A DNA stretch of 64,000 bases from Lachnospiraceae bacterium (GTDB lineage: Bacteria; Bacillota; Clostridia; Lachnospirales; Lachnospiraceae). Shown piece after piece: positions 31,960 through 41,325 of the stretch. A model generated the notes under the pieces. The model did no database searches and was not told the origin of the DNA. It saw only the letters and a list, made by a program, of their open reading frames with translations. A program made the translations under genes and the position numbers. Location of the stretch: positions 1-64,000 of the forward strand of contig JAIEAP010000002.1 of assembly GCA_029071325.1 (NCBI GenBank). The letters are read 5' to 3'. Every line of letters begins with the position of its first letter. Position 1 is the stretch's first letter.

Positions 31960-32270
31960 AAAATCAATAATGTAAACCGATGAAGCGGAGATAACGGCAA
32001 TGATGCCTTTACAGAGAGTCCGGGAGGCTGAGAACCGGGTGAGAAACAAATTGTCAAATGGACCGCGGAGGGTGCAGTCAAATGCGCTTGGCGCAAAGTA
32101 TTCTGCAACGTGTTGGCATACGTTAGTTGCCGGGAATATGTTGGTATTCTGCTAAGTGCACGGGCATTCCCGTGAATTCAAGGTGGCACCGCGGATCAAA
32201 CGCAACGCTGAATTTCATGCGTATCATTCGTCCTTGACAGATCATAGATCTGTCAGGGGCTTTTTTTGTC
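31960..32270 (+). ncRNA. T-box riboswitch (apparent specifier TGG) controlling the trp operon
   Basis: A leader of about 310 bases precedes trpE. It contains the T-box core AAGGTGGCACCGCGG at 32180-32194, a Stem I with AG-bulge and GGCTGAGAACC-type distal loop around 32010-32045, and TGG at 32059-32061 as the specifier followed by a purine. A terminator hairpin (GACAGATC/GATCTGTC) with a T-run at 32232-32267 ends it. Uncharged tRNA(Trp) would pair with TGG and the T-box bulge, favour the antiterminator and allow trp transcription. Specifier assignment is by position and context. Confidence 0.9.
32232..32267 (+). terminator. Regulated terminator of the trp T-box
   Basis: A stem of about 12 pairs (CCTTGACAGATC with GATCTGTCAGGG) is followed by seven T residues. 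It competes with the antiterminator formed by the T-box core just upstream. Confidence 0.9.
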
Positions 32271-32327
32271 ATATGGGAAACTCCTTTGGATTTTTGGGGA
32301 TTCAAATATAATTGAGAGGGAATAGAG

Positions 32328-33794
32328 ATGAATTTTTCACCAAACTTAAATGAAGTAAAGAAAATAGCAGCCACAGGCGAATACAAAGTGCTGCCGGTGA
32401 GCTGTGAGATCCTGGCGGACATCTGTACGCCGATCGAAGCCATGAAGAAGCTGAAGAACGTATCGACGCATTGTTATATGCTGGAATCGGTTGCAGAAAA
32501 AGAAAAATGGGGCCGCTACACCTTCCTGGGTTATGATCCGAAGCTTGAGATCACCTGCATGGACGGAAAGATGAAGGCGGGCAGCGTCAGCTTTGAAACG
32601 GATGATCCGTCGTCCTTTCTTCGCCAGATCCTTGAGGATTACAAAAGCCCTCGCTTTGACTATCTCCCTTCTTTTACAGGTGGGCTGGTGGGATACTTTT
32701 CCTATGATTACCAGGGGTATAGTGAACCGGCAGTCAGAACCAGGGTACAGGATACCGAAGCATTCAAGGACGTTGATCTGATGCTGTTTGATAAGGTCAT
32801 TGCCTTCGATAATTTCCGGCAGAAGATCATCCTCATGGTCAATATGCCGCTGCAGGATGTAGAGGTAGGGTACAATAAGGCGGTCTTGGAATTAAAGCAA
32901 TTGTGCGAACTGCTTCGATCCGGCAAGCCCAAGGAAGAGCCTGGCGGACGGCTTCTGGGAGAAGTTACACCGCTGTTTGACAAAGAGCAGTACTGCGTTA
33001 TGGTTGAGAAGGCAAAGCATCATATCCGTGAGGGAGATATTTTCCAGATCGTACTCTCCAACCGGTTGAGCGCTTCTTTTGAGGGAAGCTTACTGAATAC
33101 TTACCGGGTTCTTCGAACCATCAATCCGTCCCCGTATATGTTCTATTTTTCGGGAACAGATGTGGAGGTGGCAGGCGCATCACCGGAGACGCTGGTGAAG
33201 CTGGAAGACGGCGTACTCCACACCTTTCCCCTTGCAGGAACCAGACCCCGGGGAAAAACGGAAGAAGAGGACCAGAGGCTGGAGCAGGAACTTCTGGCGG
33301 ACAAAAAGGAGCTGGCCGAGCATAATATGCTGGTGGATCTGGGGCGGAATGATCTAGGCAAGATCAGTTCGTTCGGCACGGTGCAGGTGGAAAAGCTGCA
33401 TTCCATCGAACGGTACTCTCATGTGATGCATATCGGCTCTACGGTCAGAGGCGAGATCCGTGAGGATTGTGACGCACTGGACGCCATCGAAGCGGTACTG
33501 CCTGCCGGGACATTGTCCGGTGCACCGAAGATCCGTGCATGTCAGCTCATCGGAGAACTGGAAGACAACAAGAGGGGAATTTACGGCGGTGCAATCGGAT
33601 ATATTGATTTCACTGGAAATATGGATACCTGTATTGCAATCCGTATTGCATACAAGAAAAACGGCAAGGTGTTTGTCAGAAGCGGAGCCGGCATTGTGGC
33701 GGATTCTGTCCCCGAAAAGGAATACGAAGAATGTATCAACAAGGCAAAGGCAGTTGTCAATGCCCTGAAACTGGCAGAGGAGGCGGACATATGA
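32328..33794 (+). CDS. trpE: Anthranilate synthase component I
   Basis: A 488-residue chorismate-using enzyme that forms anthranilate together with TrpG. An N-terminal regulatory region (LPVSCEILADICTPIEAM, then YTFLGYDPK) carries the tryptophan-binding site. The catalytic core holds GGLVGYFSYD, EGDIFQIVLSNR, SPETLVKLEDG, FPLAGTRPRGKTEEED, LVDLGRNDLGK, ERYSHVMHI, LPAGTLSGAPKIRA and RSGAGIVADSVPE. ATG 32328 after GAGAGGGAATAGAG. Its stop overlaps the trpG start, so the subunits are coupled. First gene of a complete trpEGDCFBA operon. Confidence 0.96.
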   Translation: MNFSPNLNEVKKIAATGEYKVLPVSCEILADICTPIEAMKKLKNVSTHCYMLESVAEKEKWGRYTFLGYDPKLEITCMDGKMKAGSVSFETDDPSSFLRQILEDYKSPRFDYLPSFTGGLVGYFSYDYQGYSEPAVRTRVQDTEAFKDVDLMLFDKVIAFDNFRQKIILMVNMPLQDVEVGYNKAVLELKQLCELLRSGKPKEEPGGRLLGEVTPLFDKEQYCVMVEKAKHHIREGDIFQIVLSNRLSASFEGSLLNTYRVLRTINPSPYMFYFSGTDVEVAGASPETLVKLEDGVLHTFPLAGTRPRGKTEEEDQRLEQELLADKKELAEHNMLVDLGRNDLGKISSFGTVQVEKLHSIERYSHVMHIGSTVRGEIREDCDALDAIEAVLPAGTLSGAPKIRACQLIGELEDNKRGIYGGAIGYIDFTGNMDTCIAIRIAYKKNGKVFVRSGAGIVADSVPEKEYEECINKAKAVVNALKLAEEADI

Positions 33795-34360
33795 TTTTAC
33801 TGATAGACAATTACGACAGTTTTTCCTATAACCTGTATCAGTTCATCGGGGAGATCGATCCCGATATCAGGATCATCCGCAACGATGAGATGACCGTGCA
33901 GGAAATAGAAGACTTAAGGCCGGACCGCATCATTCTCTCTCCCGGACCCGGCAGACCGGAGGATGCAGGCATCATCATGGAGGCGGCAAAGACTCTGGGC
34001 AGGACGATTCCCATCCTGGGCGTCTGCCTTGGGCATCAGGCGATCTGTGCGGCATTCGGCGCAGTTGTAACCTACGCGAAGGAACTGATGCACGGCAAAC
34101 AGTCCCAGGTCAGATTCCAGACGGACTGCCCGCTGTTTCGGGATTGTCCTCCCATTGCCCCGGTTGCCCGTTATCATTCGCTGGCGGCAGATCCAGATAC
34201 CATCCCGGAGGAATTGGAAATTACGGCAGTCACTACAGACGGTGAAGTAATGGCGGTCCGTCACAGGGAGTATCCCATTTTCGGGGTGCAGTTCCACCCG
34301 GAATCCATTATGACGCCTGACGGCAAAACCATGCTAAGAAATTTTATAAAGGAGATATAA
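33791..34360 (+). CDS. trpG: Anthranilate synthase glutamine amidotransferase component
   Basis: A 189-residue class I glutamine amidotransferase that supplies ammonia to TrpE. The start [16 protein letters not shown], the oxyanion segment [11 protein letters not shown], nucleophile C79 in [10 protein letters not shown], and the His/Glu pair in [13 protein letters not shown] are all present. In other bacteria the same protein can serve p-aminobenzoate synthesis, but its place inside the trp operon supports TrpG. ATG 33791 overlaps the trpE stop as ATGA; trpD follows 2 bases after. Confidence 0.95.
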   Translation: MILLIDNYDSFSYNLYQFIGEIDPDIRIIRNDEMTVQEIEDLRPDRIILSPGPGRPEDAGIIMEAAKTLGRTIPILGVCLGHQAICAAFGAVVTYAKELMHGKQSQVRFQTDCPLFRDCPPIAPVARYHSLAADPDTIPEELEITAVTTDGEVMAVRHREYPIFGVQFHPESIMTPDGKTMLRNFIKEI

Positions 34361-34362
34361 AA

Positions 34363-35394
34363 ATGATCAAAGAAGCAATCGTAAAAATTGTAAATAAGCA
34401 GGATCTTACCTACGATGAGGCATACACCGTGATGAACGAGATTATGAGCGGGGAGACGACGCCGACACAGAACGCGGCATTTCTGGCAGCCCTGTCCACC
34501 AAAAGCGCGAGAGCAGAGACTACAGACGAGATTGCCGGGTGCGCCGCTGCCATGAGAGATCATGCCACCAGAGTGGAAACGGATATGGAGCTATTTGAGA
34601 TCGTGGGAACCGGCGGGGACAATGCCCACAGCTTTAACATTTCCACCACCTCTGCCCTTGTGTGTGCAGCGGGAGGGATGAAGGTGGCGAAGCATGGCAA
34701 CCGTGCAGCTTCCTCCCAGTGCGGGACGGCAGACTGCCTTGAGGCGCTTGGTGTTAATATTGAACAGAGCCCGAAGCGTTGTGTGGAGCTGCTGGAGGAA
34801 ACCGGAATGTGTTTCTTCTTTGCGCAGAAATACCATTCTTCTATGAAGTATGTGGGGGCAATCCGCAAAGAACTGGGTTTTCGCACCGTGTTCAATATCT
34901 TAGGACCGCTGACCAATCCCGGCAGTCCCGCCATGCAGCTTTTGGGGGTATATGACGGCTATCTGGTAGAGCCGCTGGCACAGGTTCTGATCAGTCTTGG
35001 CGTAAAGCGGGGCATGGTAGTGTATGGGCAGGATAAGCTGGATGAGATTTCCATGAGCGCACCGACCACGGTCTGTGAGATCAGGGACGGGTGGTATAAA
35101 TCCTATGTCATTACCCCTGAAACCTTTGGGCTCGAGCGTTGTACCAGGGAGGATCTGGCAGGGGGAACACCGGAAGAAAATGCGAAGATCACCCGTGATA
35201 TTTTAAGCGGGGAGAAAGGACATAAGCGCGATGCGGTCCTGATGAATGCAGGCGCATCTCTCTATATCGGAGGGAAGGCAGAGAGCATGGCAGAAGGCAT
35301 CCGCCTTGCCGCAGAGCTGATTGACTCGGGAAAGGCGCTTCAAACGCTGGAAAGTCTGATTGAGGTCAGCAACCGTCCGGAGGTGGAAGCATGA
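34363..35394 (+). CDS. trpD: Anthranilate phosphoribosyltransferase
   Basis: A 343-residue enzyme that joins anthranilate and PRPP. The PRPP-binding signature [37 protein letters not shown], and the anthranilate-site segment [37 protein letters not shown] (in family pattern) identify it. The DE motif lies in [11 protein letters not shown]. The length is normal. The start ATG 34363 is not coupled by overlap but is 2 bases from trpG; the stop overlaps the trpC start. Confidence 0.96.
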   Translation: MIKEAIVKIVNKQDLTYDEAYTVMNEIMSGETTPTQNAAFLAALSTKSARAETTDEIAGCAAAMRDHATRVETDMELFEIVGTGGDNAHSFNISTTSALVCAAGGMKVAKHGNRAASSQCGTADCLEALGVNIEQSPKRCVELLEETGMCFFFAQKYHSSMKYVGAIRKELGFRTVFNILGPLTNPGSPAMQLLGVYDGYLVEPLAQVLISLGVKRGMVVYGQDKLDEISMSAPTTVCEIRDGWYKSYVITPETFGLERCTREDLAGGTPEENAKITRDILSGEKGHKRDAVLMNAGASLYIGGKAESMAEGIRLAAELIDSGKALQTLESLIEVSNRPEVEA

Positions 35395-36173
35395 CGATAC
35401 TGGATCAGCTTGCGGACTATGCAAAGGATCGTGTGGAGCAGGCGAGGCGGGAAATACCCCTGGAAACACTTAAGAGGCAGGCACTGTCCCTTCCTAAGGG
35501 GGACTTTGCCTTTGAGCGTGCGCTGGGGAAGCCGGAGCTTGCCTTTATCTGTGAGTGCAAGAAAGCTTCTCCATCCAAAGGGCTGATTGCTCCGGACTTT
35601 CCGTATTGTGAGATTGCAAAGGAATACGAAGCGGCGGGAGCCGATTGTATTTCCGTTCTAACGGAGCCGAAATGGTTTCTGGGCAGCGATGCCTATCTTA
35701 AGGAGATTGCGGCAGCGGTGTCTATTCCATGCCTGCGGAAGGATTTTACGGTGGATGAATACATGATATATGAGGCAAAGCTTCTGGGGGCTTCCGCGGT
35801 GCTTTTGATCTGTTCCATATTAAGTCTGGAACAGATCCGGGAATATCTTGGGCTCTGTGATGAACTGGGGCTGTCGGCATTGGTGGAGGTTCATGACGAG
35901 AAGGAAACCCAGACGGCGGTGGATGCGAAAGCCCGTATCATCGGTGTAAATAACCGCAACCTGAAGGATTTTTCTGTAGACACCGGCAACAGCCGCAGGC
36001 TCAGGGAGCAGATACCGGAGGGAGTCCTGTTTGTCTCCGAAAGCGGCGTCAGCAGCCCGGAGGATGTTAAGAAGCTGCGGGAGATAGGAGCAGACGCTGT
36101 GCTGATCGGAGAAACACTGATGCGGGCGGCGGACAAAAGGGCGAAGCTTGCCGCATTGCGGGGTGGAATATGA
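35391..36173 (+). CDS. trpC: Indole-3-glycerol phosphate synthase
   Basis: A 260-residue beta/alpha-barrel enzyme. Key parts are [19 protein letters not shown] (active-site Lys and phosphate region), [63 protein letters not shown] and [15 protein letters not shown]. It closes the ring of carboxyphenylamino-deoxyribulose phosphate to indole glycerol phosphate. ATG 35391 overlaps the trpD stop by ATGA, and its own stop overlaps trpF. Confidence 0.96.
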   Translation: MTILDQLADYAKDRVEQARREIPLETLKRQALSLPKGDFAFERALGKPELAFICECKKASPSKGLIAPDFPYCEIAKEYEAAGADCISVLTEPKWFLGSDAYLKEIAAAVSIPCLRKDFTVDEYMIYEAKLLGASAVLLICSILSLEQIREYLGLCDELGLSALVEVHDEKETQTAVDAKARIIGVNNRNLKDFSVDTGNSRRLREQIPEGVLFVSESGVSSPEDVKKLREIGADAVLIGETLMRAADKRAKLAALRGGI

Positions 36174-36781
36174 CAGAGATTAAGCTGTGCGGACTGACCA
36201 GACCCTGTGATATAGAAGCTGCCAACGAACTGATGCCGGAGTATATCGGCTTTGTGTTTGCGGCAAAGAGCAGGCGGTATGTGGATGCAGACCGGGCAGA
36301 GGAGCTTAAGGCGGGACTGCATCCCAGCATCCGGGCGGTGGGAGTATTTGTCAACGAAGCGCCGGAAACGGTGGCCCATTATTTAAACAGAGGCATCATT
36401 GACATGGCGCAGCTACATGGAGACGAGCCGGAAACGTATATCAGACAGCTCAGGGAACTGACCGGTAAGCCGCTGATCCGGGCATTCGGCATTCAGACAG
36501 AGCAGGAGATAGAAGCAGCGAATCTATGCAGTGCCGATTATGTCCTCCTGGACGCAGCAGGCGGCGGAAGCGGTAAGGTGTTTGACTGGCGCCTGCTGGA
36601 GCGGATGAAGCGTCCGTATTTTCTGGCAGGTGGGCTAGGAATCGATAACGTAAGCCGAGCGGTACAAATGTTACATCCCTTTGCGGTTGATGTCAGCTCT
36701 GGCATCGAGACGGACGGATATAAGGATAAGAATAAGATGGCGGAATTTGTTTCCGCTGTAAGAAAGGAAGATGGACTATGA
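36170..36781 (+). CDS. trpF: Phosphoribosylanthranilate isomerase
   Basis: A 203-residue barrel enzyme that performs the Amadori rearrangement between TrpD and TrpC. Cys at the active site is in [15 protein letters not shown], the acid Asp in [16 protein letters not shown], and the phosphate site in [14 protein letters not shown] and [16 protein letters not shown] 36170 overlaps the trpC stop; the stop overlaps the trpB start. It is a separate gene rather than a TrpC fusion. Confidence 0.95.
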   Translation: MTEIKLCGLTRPCDIEAANELMPEYIGFVFAAKSRRYVDADRAEELKAGLHPSIRAVGVFVNEAPETVAHYLNRGIIDMAQLHGDEPETYIRQLRELTGKPLIRAFGIQTEQEIEAANLCSADYVLLDAAGGGSGKVFDWRLLERMKRPYFLAGGLGIDNVSRAVQMLHPFAVDVSSGIETDGYKDKNKMAEFVSAVRKEDGL

Positions 36782-37968
36782 CAGAATCAAACGGACGCTT
36801 TGGCATCCACGGCGGGCAGTATGTTCCAGAAACGCTGATGAACGCCGTGCATGAGCTGGAAGAAGCGTATGTTCATTACAAAGATGATCCCGGGTTTAGC
36901 CGGGAACTGACGGAACTTCTCAATGAATATGCGGGAAGACCCTCAAGGCTGTATTATGCCGAGAAAATGACCCGGGACTTAGGCGGTGCGAAGATCTACC
37001 TGAAGCGGGAGGATCTGAATCACACTGGGGCGCATAAGATCAACAATGTGCTGGGGCAGGCGCTGCTTGCAAAGAAGATGGGCAAGACTCGTCTGATTGC
37101 GGAAACCGGCGCCGGTCAGCACGGGGTTGCCACGGCGACTGCCGCTGCTCTTATGGGGATGGAATGCGTCATTTTCATGGGAGAGGAGGACACCGTCCGT
37201 CAGGCTCTCAATGTGTACCGTATGCGCCTTCTGGGGGCGGAAGTGGTTCCGGTGAAGACGGGGACGGCAACACTCAAAGACGCTGTTTCCGAAGCTATGC
37301 GTGAATGGACGTCCCGTATTGATGACACCCACTACTGCCTGGGATCTGTCATGGGACCGCATCCTTTCCCCACCATTGTGCGGGATTTTCAGGCAGTTAT
37401 TTCAAAAGAGATCAGGGAGCAGATCCTGGCAAAAGAGGGGCGGCTTCCCGATGCGGTTATTGCCTGTGTCGGCGGCGGTTCCAATGCCATCGGCAGCTTC
37501 TATCACTTTATCGGAGATCAGGATGTACGGCTCATCGGCTGCGAGGCGGCAGGCAGGGGGATTGACACTTATGAGACTGCCGCTACCGTAAATGTGGGCA
37601 GTGTCGGCATTTTCCACGGAATGAAGTCTTACTTCTGTCAGGATGAGTACGGTCAGATCGCACCTGTTTACTCCATTTCCGCAGGGCTGGACTATCCCGG
37701 TGTGGGTCCCGAGCACGCGCATTTACATGACATTGGAAGAGCCGAATATGTGCCGGTCACCGATGAGGAGGCGGTAAATGCCTTTGAGTATCTGGCGAAA
37801 ACGGAAGGGATCATCCCTGCCATCGAATCCGCACATGCCGTTGCGTATGCCATGAAAGCCGCACCGGCTATGGGGAAGGATAAGATCATTGTGATCACGG
37901 TATCAGGAAGAGGCGACAAGGATTGTGCTGCCATTGCACGTTACAGAGGGGAGGATATCCATGAGTAA
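36778..37968 (+). CDS. trpB: Tryptophan synthase beta chain
   Basis: A 396-residue PLP enzyme that condenses indole and serine. It has the [21 protein letters not shown] opening, PLP-lysine K87 in [14 protein letters not shown], the catalytic Glu in [20 protein letters not shown], the phosphate-binding GGGSNAIG, and [25 protein letters not shown]. This is the TrpB1 type that pairs with TrpA. ATG 36778 overlaps the trpF stop; the trpA start lies within its last codons. Confidence 0.97.
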   Translation: MTESNGRFGIHGGQYVPETLMNAVHELEEAYVHYKDDPGFSRELTELLNEYAGRPSRLYYAEKMTRDLGGAKIYLKREDLNHTGAHKINNVLGQALLAKKMGKTRLIAETGAGQHGVATATAAALMGMECVIFMGEEDTVRQALNVYRMRLLGAEVVPVKTGTATLKDAVSEAMREWTSRIDDTHYCLGSVMGPHPFPTIVRDFQAVISKEIREQILAKEGRLPDAVIACVGGGSNAIGSFYHFIGDQDVRLIGCEAAGRGIDTYETAATVNVGSVGIFHGMKSYFCQDEYGQIAPVYSISAGLDYPGVGPEHAHLHDIGRAEYVPVTDEEAVNAFEYLAKTEGIIPAIESAHAVAYAMKAAPAMGKDKIIVITVSGRGDKDCAAIARYRGEDIHE

Positions 37969-38731
37969 GATAGCATCAGCATTTGAGAATGGAAAGGCAT
38001 TCATAGCCTTTATTACCTGCGGGGATCCCGACCTGGAAACTACCGCTGCTGTTGTACGTGCCGCGGTAGACAACGGCGCAGACCTGATCGAACTGGGCAT
38101 TCCGTTTTCGGATCCTACCGCGGAAGGTCCGGTGATCCAGGGAGCCAATCTGCGCGCGCTGCAGGGCGGCGTTACCACAGACAGGATATTGGCATTTGTT
38201 CGGGAATTACGGCAGGATGTCAAGATACCCATGGTATTTATGACTTATGCCAACGTCGTATTTTCCTATGGTACAGAACGCTTTATGGCAGCGTGTCAGG
38301 AAGTTGGGATTGACGGGATCATACTGCCGGACCTTCCTTTCGAGGAAAAGGATGAGTTCCAGCCGGTCTGCCGCAAATACGGGGTGGATCTGATCTCTCT
38401 CATTGCACCCACCTCAGAAAACCGTATTGCTATGATCGCAAAGGAGGCAGAAGGATTCTTATATATCGTATCCTCACTGGGGGTTACCGGGACCAGGAGT
38501 GAGATCAAGACCGATCTTGCCTCCATTGTCCAGGTGGTCAGACAGAATACGGACATTCCCTGCGCCATTGGGTTTGGCATCTCTACCCCTGCGCAGGCGG
38601 CGCAGATGGCAGCCATCTCAGACGGCGCCATTGTAGGTTCTGCTATCATCCGCCTGATAGAAGAGCACGGCAGGGATGCGGCGCAGTATGTGGGCGAATA
38701 CGTTAAGTCCATGAAAGAGGCGTTACAGTAA
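37961..38731 (+). CDS. trpA: Tryptophan synthase alpha chain
   Basis: A 256-residue beta/alpha-barrel protein that cleaves indole glycerol phosphate and channels indole to TrpB. The motif [21 protein letters not shown] carries the catalytic Glu, [12 protein letters not shown] the catalytic Asp, and [12 protein letters not shown] and [13 protein letters not shown] the phosphate site. ATG at 37961 after GGGGAGGATATCC, overlapping trpB by 8 bases, is preferred over an upstream start within trpB. Last gene of the operon. No convincing terminator is visible in 38732-38862. Confidence 0.96.
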   Translation: MSKIASAFENGKAFIAFITCGDPDLETTAAVVRAAVDNGADLIELGIPFSDPTAEGPVIQGANLRALQGGVTTDRILAFVRELRQDVKIPMVFMTYANVVFSYGTERFMAACQEVGIDGIILPDLPFEEKDEFQPVCRKYGVDLISLIAPTSENRIAMIAKEAEGFLYIVSSLGVTGTRSEIKTDLASIVQVVRQNTDIPCAIGFGISTPAQAAQMAAISDGAIVGSAIIRLIEEHGRDAAQYVGEYVKSMKEALQ

Positions 38732-38862
38732 CATAGCAGTCGTTCCGGGCAGTTATATATTTTTTTCACACGTATGTACCATTTTTCGATAATATTTGCA
38801 GACAGAATTGGTTATATTTGGAGAATGTCAGCAACTAATGAATCGATGAGGAGGTATATTGT

Positions 38863-39357
38863 ATGAAAAAATTATTACGGCTTGGGGTGCTGGTGTTTTC
38901 TGTGTTTTTCTTTTCGGTGCCGACAGCAGCAGAAGCGGAACTTAAGGAAAATGTGGAGAGCTTTATTCCGGCGGAGTATCAGCAGTATTGCGTGGAGATC
39001 GGTGAACGGTATCAGATATGTCCGGAACTGCTCATAGCGATGATAGAGCAGGAATCGGCGGGGAAACCGTATGTCAGCAATGGGGCATGTCTTGGTCTGA
39101 TGCAGGTCAATGAGTATTATCATGCAGACAGGATGGCAAAGCTGGGGGTCAGCAGCTTATATGACCCATACGGCAATATCCTGGTGGGTGCAGACTATGT
39201 GCATGAACTATTCTTAGAGTATAAGGACACCGGAACGGTGCTGATGGTGTATAACGGCAAGCGCAATGCAGTATCCCTGGGAGCGGCGGGGGATTATACG
39301 GATTATGCAACGGTTATCATGAAGCGGGCGGCGGCCATGGAGACGCTTCACCAATGA
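38863..39357 (+). CDS. Secreted lytic transglycosylase (SLT domain)
   Basis: A 164-residue protein with a signal peptide (residues 1 to ~25, LVFSVFFFSVPTAAEA) and a single SLT domain. The catalytic Glu is E64 in ELLIAMIEQESAGKPY, and GLMQVNEYYH and DPYGNILVGADYVHEL are the usual SLT segments. It cleaves peptidoglycan glycan strands. It has no cell-wall-binding domain. ATG 38863 follows GAGGAGGTATATTGT. The stop overlaps the start of the subtilase gene (ATGA), so wall hydrolase and protease are co-translated. Confidence 0.9.
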   Translation: MKKLLRLGVLVFSVFFFSVPTAAEAELKENVESFIPAEYQQYCVEIGERYQICPELLIAMIEQESAGKPYVSNGACLGLMQVNEYYHADRMAKLGVSSLYDPYGNILVGADYVHELFLEYKDTGTVLMVYNGKRNAVSLGAAGDYTDYATVIMKRAAAMETLHQ

Positions 39358-41102
39358 GCAGCGGGAATAATCCAAAACGGGAGAATCTTTTGAATCTGGC
39401 GCTGGATGCAACGCCCAGAGAGCGTGAGCAGTCCATGAATCTTGACGTTGGGTTTGAAGCCGAGACGGCAAGCTGGGAGGTGATCGTGCGCTATGCCGGG
39501 GATCTTGCGGGATTCGCGCAGGATTTCCCCCAGGTGCAGGTCACACGGCTCAGCAACAATTATGCGATCCTGGTGGTGCCGGAGGCGCAGCTGGATGCCG
39601 TGACAGAACGGGAGGAAATCGAGTATATGGAGAAGCCCAAGCGGCTGTTTTTTGCGGTGCAGCAGGGAATCCGTTCCTCTTGTATCCTGCCGTTATACCA
39701 GGCGCAGTGGAATTTGAGCGGTGCGTCGGTGCTTACAGCTTTTCTGGACAGCGGTATCGATTATATGCATCCCGATTTCCGCAATGAGGATGGCAGCACC
39801 CGCATCGCGGCACTGTGGGATCAGACGATTCCGGGAAATCCCCCGGAAGGTTTTTTGCAGGGGACAGAATACAGCCGTGAGATCATCAACGAAGCGCTGG
39901 CACAGGGAAATTCGGCGGATGCGTATAGGATCTGTCCTTCCAGAGATCTGTCGGGGCACGGCACGCATGTGGCAGGGATCGCCGCCGGAAACGGAAGGGC
40001 TTCCCAGGGCAGAAACCGCGGGGTGGCATTTGGGAGTGAGCTGCTGGTGGTGAAGCTGGGCACGCCCCGCACCAATTCTTTTCCCAGGACAACGGAGCTG
40101 ATGCAGGGGTTGGATTATGTGCTGCGCAAGGCTGAATCTATGCGTATGCCGGTGGCAATCAATATCAGCTTTGGCAATAATTACGGCTCCCATGACGGAA
40201 CATCGCTGCTGGAGACATACCTGTCCGAGGTGGCAAATAACTGGAAATCCTCAATCGTGATCGGAACGGGAAATGAGGGCGCTGCCAGGATACATACCTC
40301 CGGCGTGCTGCAGCAGGACCGGGAGGATACGGTGGAAATTTCTGTTGGGGATTATGAGAGCAGTCTGAATCTGCAGATATGGAAATCCTATGCAGATGAT
40401 ATTTCCATCCGCCTCCGCCACCCGAATGGGCGGAGCATCGGAACGATACAGCAGCTGCAGGGAACCCAGCGTTTTACAGTGGGGGATACCGAGATGTTGA
40501 TTTTCTACGGGGAGCCCATTCCTTACAGTCCCTATCAGGAAATATATCTTGAGTTCCTTCCAAGGCGGGATTATATCGACAGTGGGATCTGGAGTGTGAA
40601 TCTGATCCCAGAGCGAATCGTGACAGGCAGATATGACATGTGGCTTCCCTCCGGCGGTGTGCTGAATTCTTCTACCGGATTCTTGTATCCCACGGAGGAC
40701 ACGACTATGACGATTCCCTCCACGGCGGCAAAAGCCATTTCTGTGGGGGCGTATGATGCCTACTACGATCAGCCTGCTCCATTTTCCGGTCGGGGTTATA
40801 CCCGGGTCACAAACCAGGTAAAGCCCGACATTGCGGCTCCCGGCGTGGATATTGAATCCTGCGCGCCCGGCGGCGGTTATGCCGTCCGCAGCGGCACATC
40901 CATGGCGACGCCTTTTGTGACCGGCAGCGCGGCGCTCTTGATGGAGTGGGGGATCGTGCGGGGCAATGATCCTTATCTCTACGGTGAGAAGATGAAGGCG
41001 TATCTGATCCGGGGAGCAAGACAGCTTCCGGCGCTGCCGGAGTACCCCAATCCCCAGCTGGGCTGGGGAGCCCTGTGTCTGCGGGACAGTCTGCCGGAGT
41101 GA
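39354..41102 (+). CDS. S8-family serine protease, Csp-like (germination protease type)
   Basis: A 582-residue subtilase with an intact triad: D132 (TAFLDSGIDYMHPDF), H202 (SGHGTHVAGIAAG) and S516 (SGTSMATPF). A Csp-type insertion of about 120 residues lies between the Asn region (VIGTGNEG) and the Ser block. The first ~95 residues look like a prodomain, and there is no signal peptide. In Clostridia this family includes CspA/B/C, which activate the cortex hydrolase SleC, but Csp-like proteases also occur in non-sporulating relatives, so the role is open. It is coupled to the SLT gene. Confidence 0.85.
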   Translation: MSSGNNPKRENLLNLALDATPREREQSMNLDVGFEAETASWEVIVRYAGDLAGFAQDFPQVQVTRLSNNYAILVVPEAQLDAVTEREEIEYMEKPKRLFFAVQQGIRSSCILPLYQAQWNLSGASVLTAFLDSGIDYMHPDFRNEDGSTRIAALWDQTIPGNPPEGFLQGTEYSREIINEALAQGNSADAYRICPSRDLSGHGTHVAGIAAGNGRASQGRNRGVAFGSELLVVKLGTPRTNSFPRTTELMQGLDYVLRKAESMRMPVAINISFGNNYGSHDGTSLLETYLSEVANNWKSSIVIGTGNEGAARIHTSGVLQQDREDTVEISVGDYESSLNLQIWKSYADDISIRLRHPNGRSIGTIQQLQGTQRFTVGDTEMLIFYGEPIPYSPYQEIYLEFLPRRDYIDSGIWSVNLIPERIVTGRYDMWLPSGGVLNSSTGFLYPTEDTTMTIPSTAAKAISVGAYDAYYDQPAPFSGRGYTRVTNQVKPDIAAPGVDIESCAPGGGYAVRSGTSMATPFVTGSAALLMEWGIVRGNDPYLYGEKMKAYLIRGARQLPALPEYPNPQLGWGALCLRDSLPE

Positions 41103-41275
41103 AGATGAGGGGACGGAACAGGCGTAGGGATATTATGCGAGCCCATAAAACGGTAGATTGGGTGTATTTGATGGTCGATTCACGCTGAGACCACTGACGG
41201 AAAAGCGTATTATGGTATACTGCTCTGGACGACAGTGGCGCGCTATGGATGAAAAGAGGAGTATTAAGGAAATGC

Positions 41276-41304
41276 ATTACCCGCCTTCTGGCGGGTAATT
41301 TTTA
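41276..41304 (+). terminator. Terminator before the chemoreceptor gene
   Basis: A perfect 10-pair stem ATTACCCGCC/GGCGGGTAAT with a TTCT loop and a T-run. It lies only 22 bases before the next start codon, so it may act as an attenuator or simply end transcription from the left. Confidence 0.75.
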
Positions 41305-41325
41305 TGATGAGCAGGGAGAACAGAA

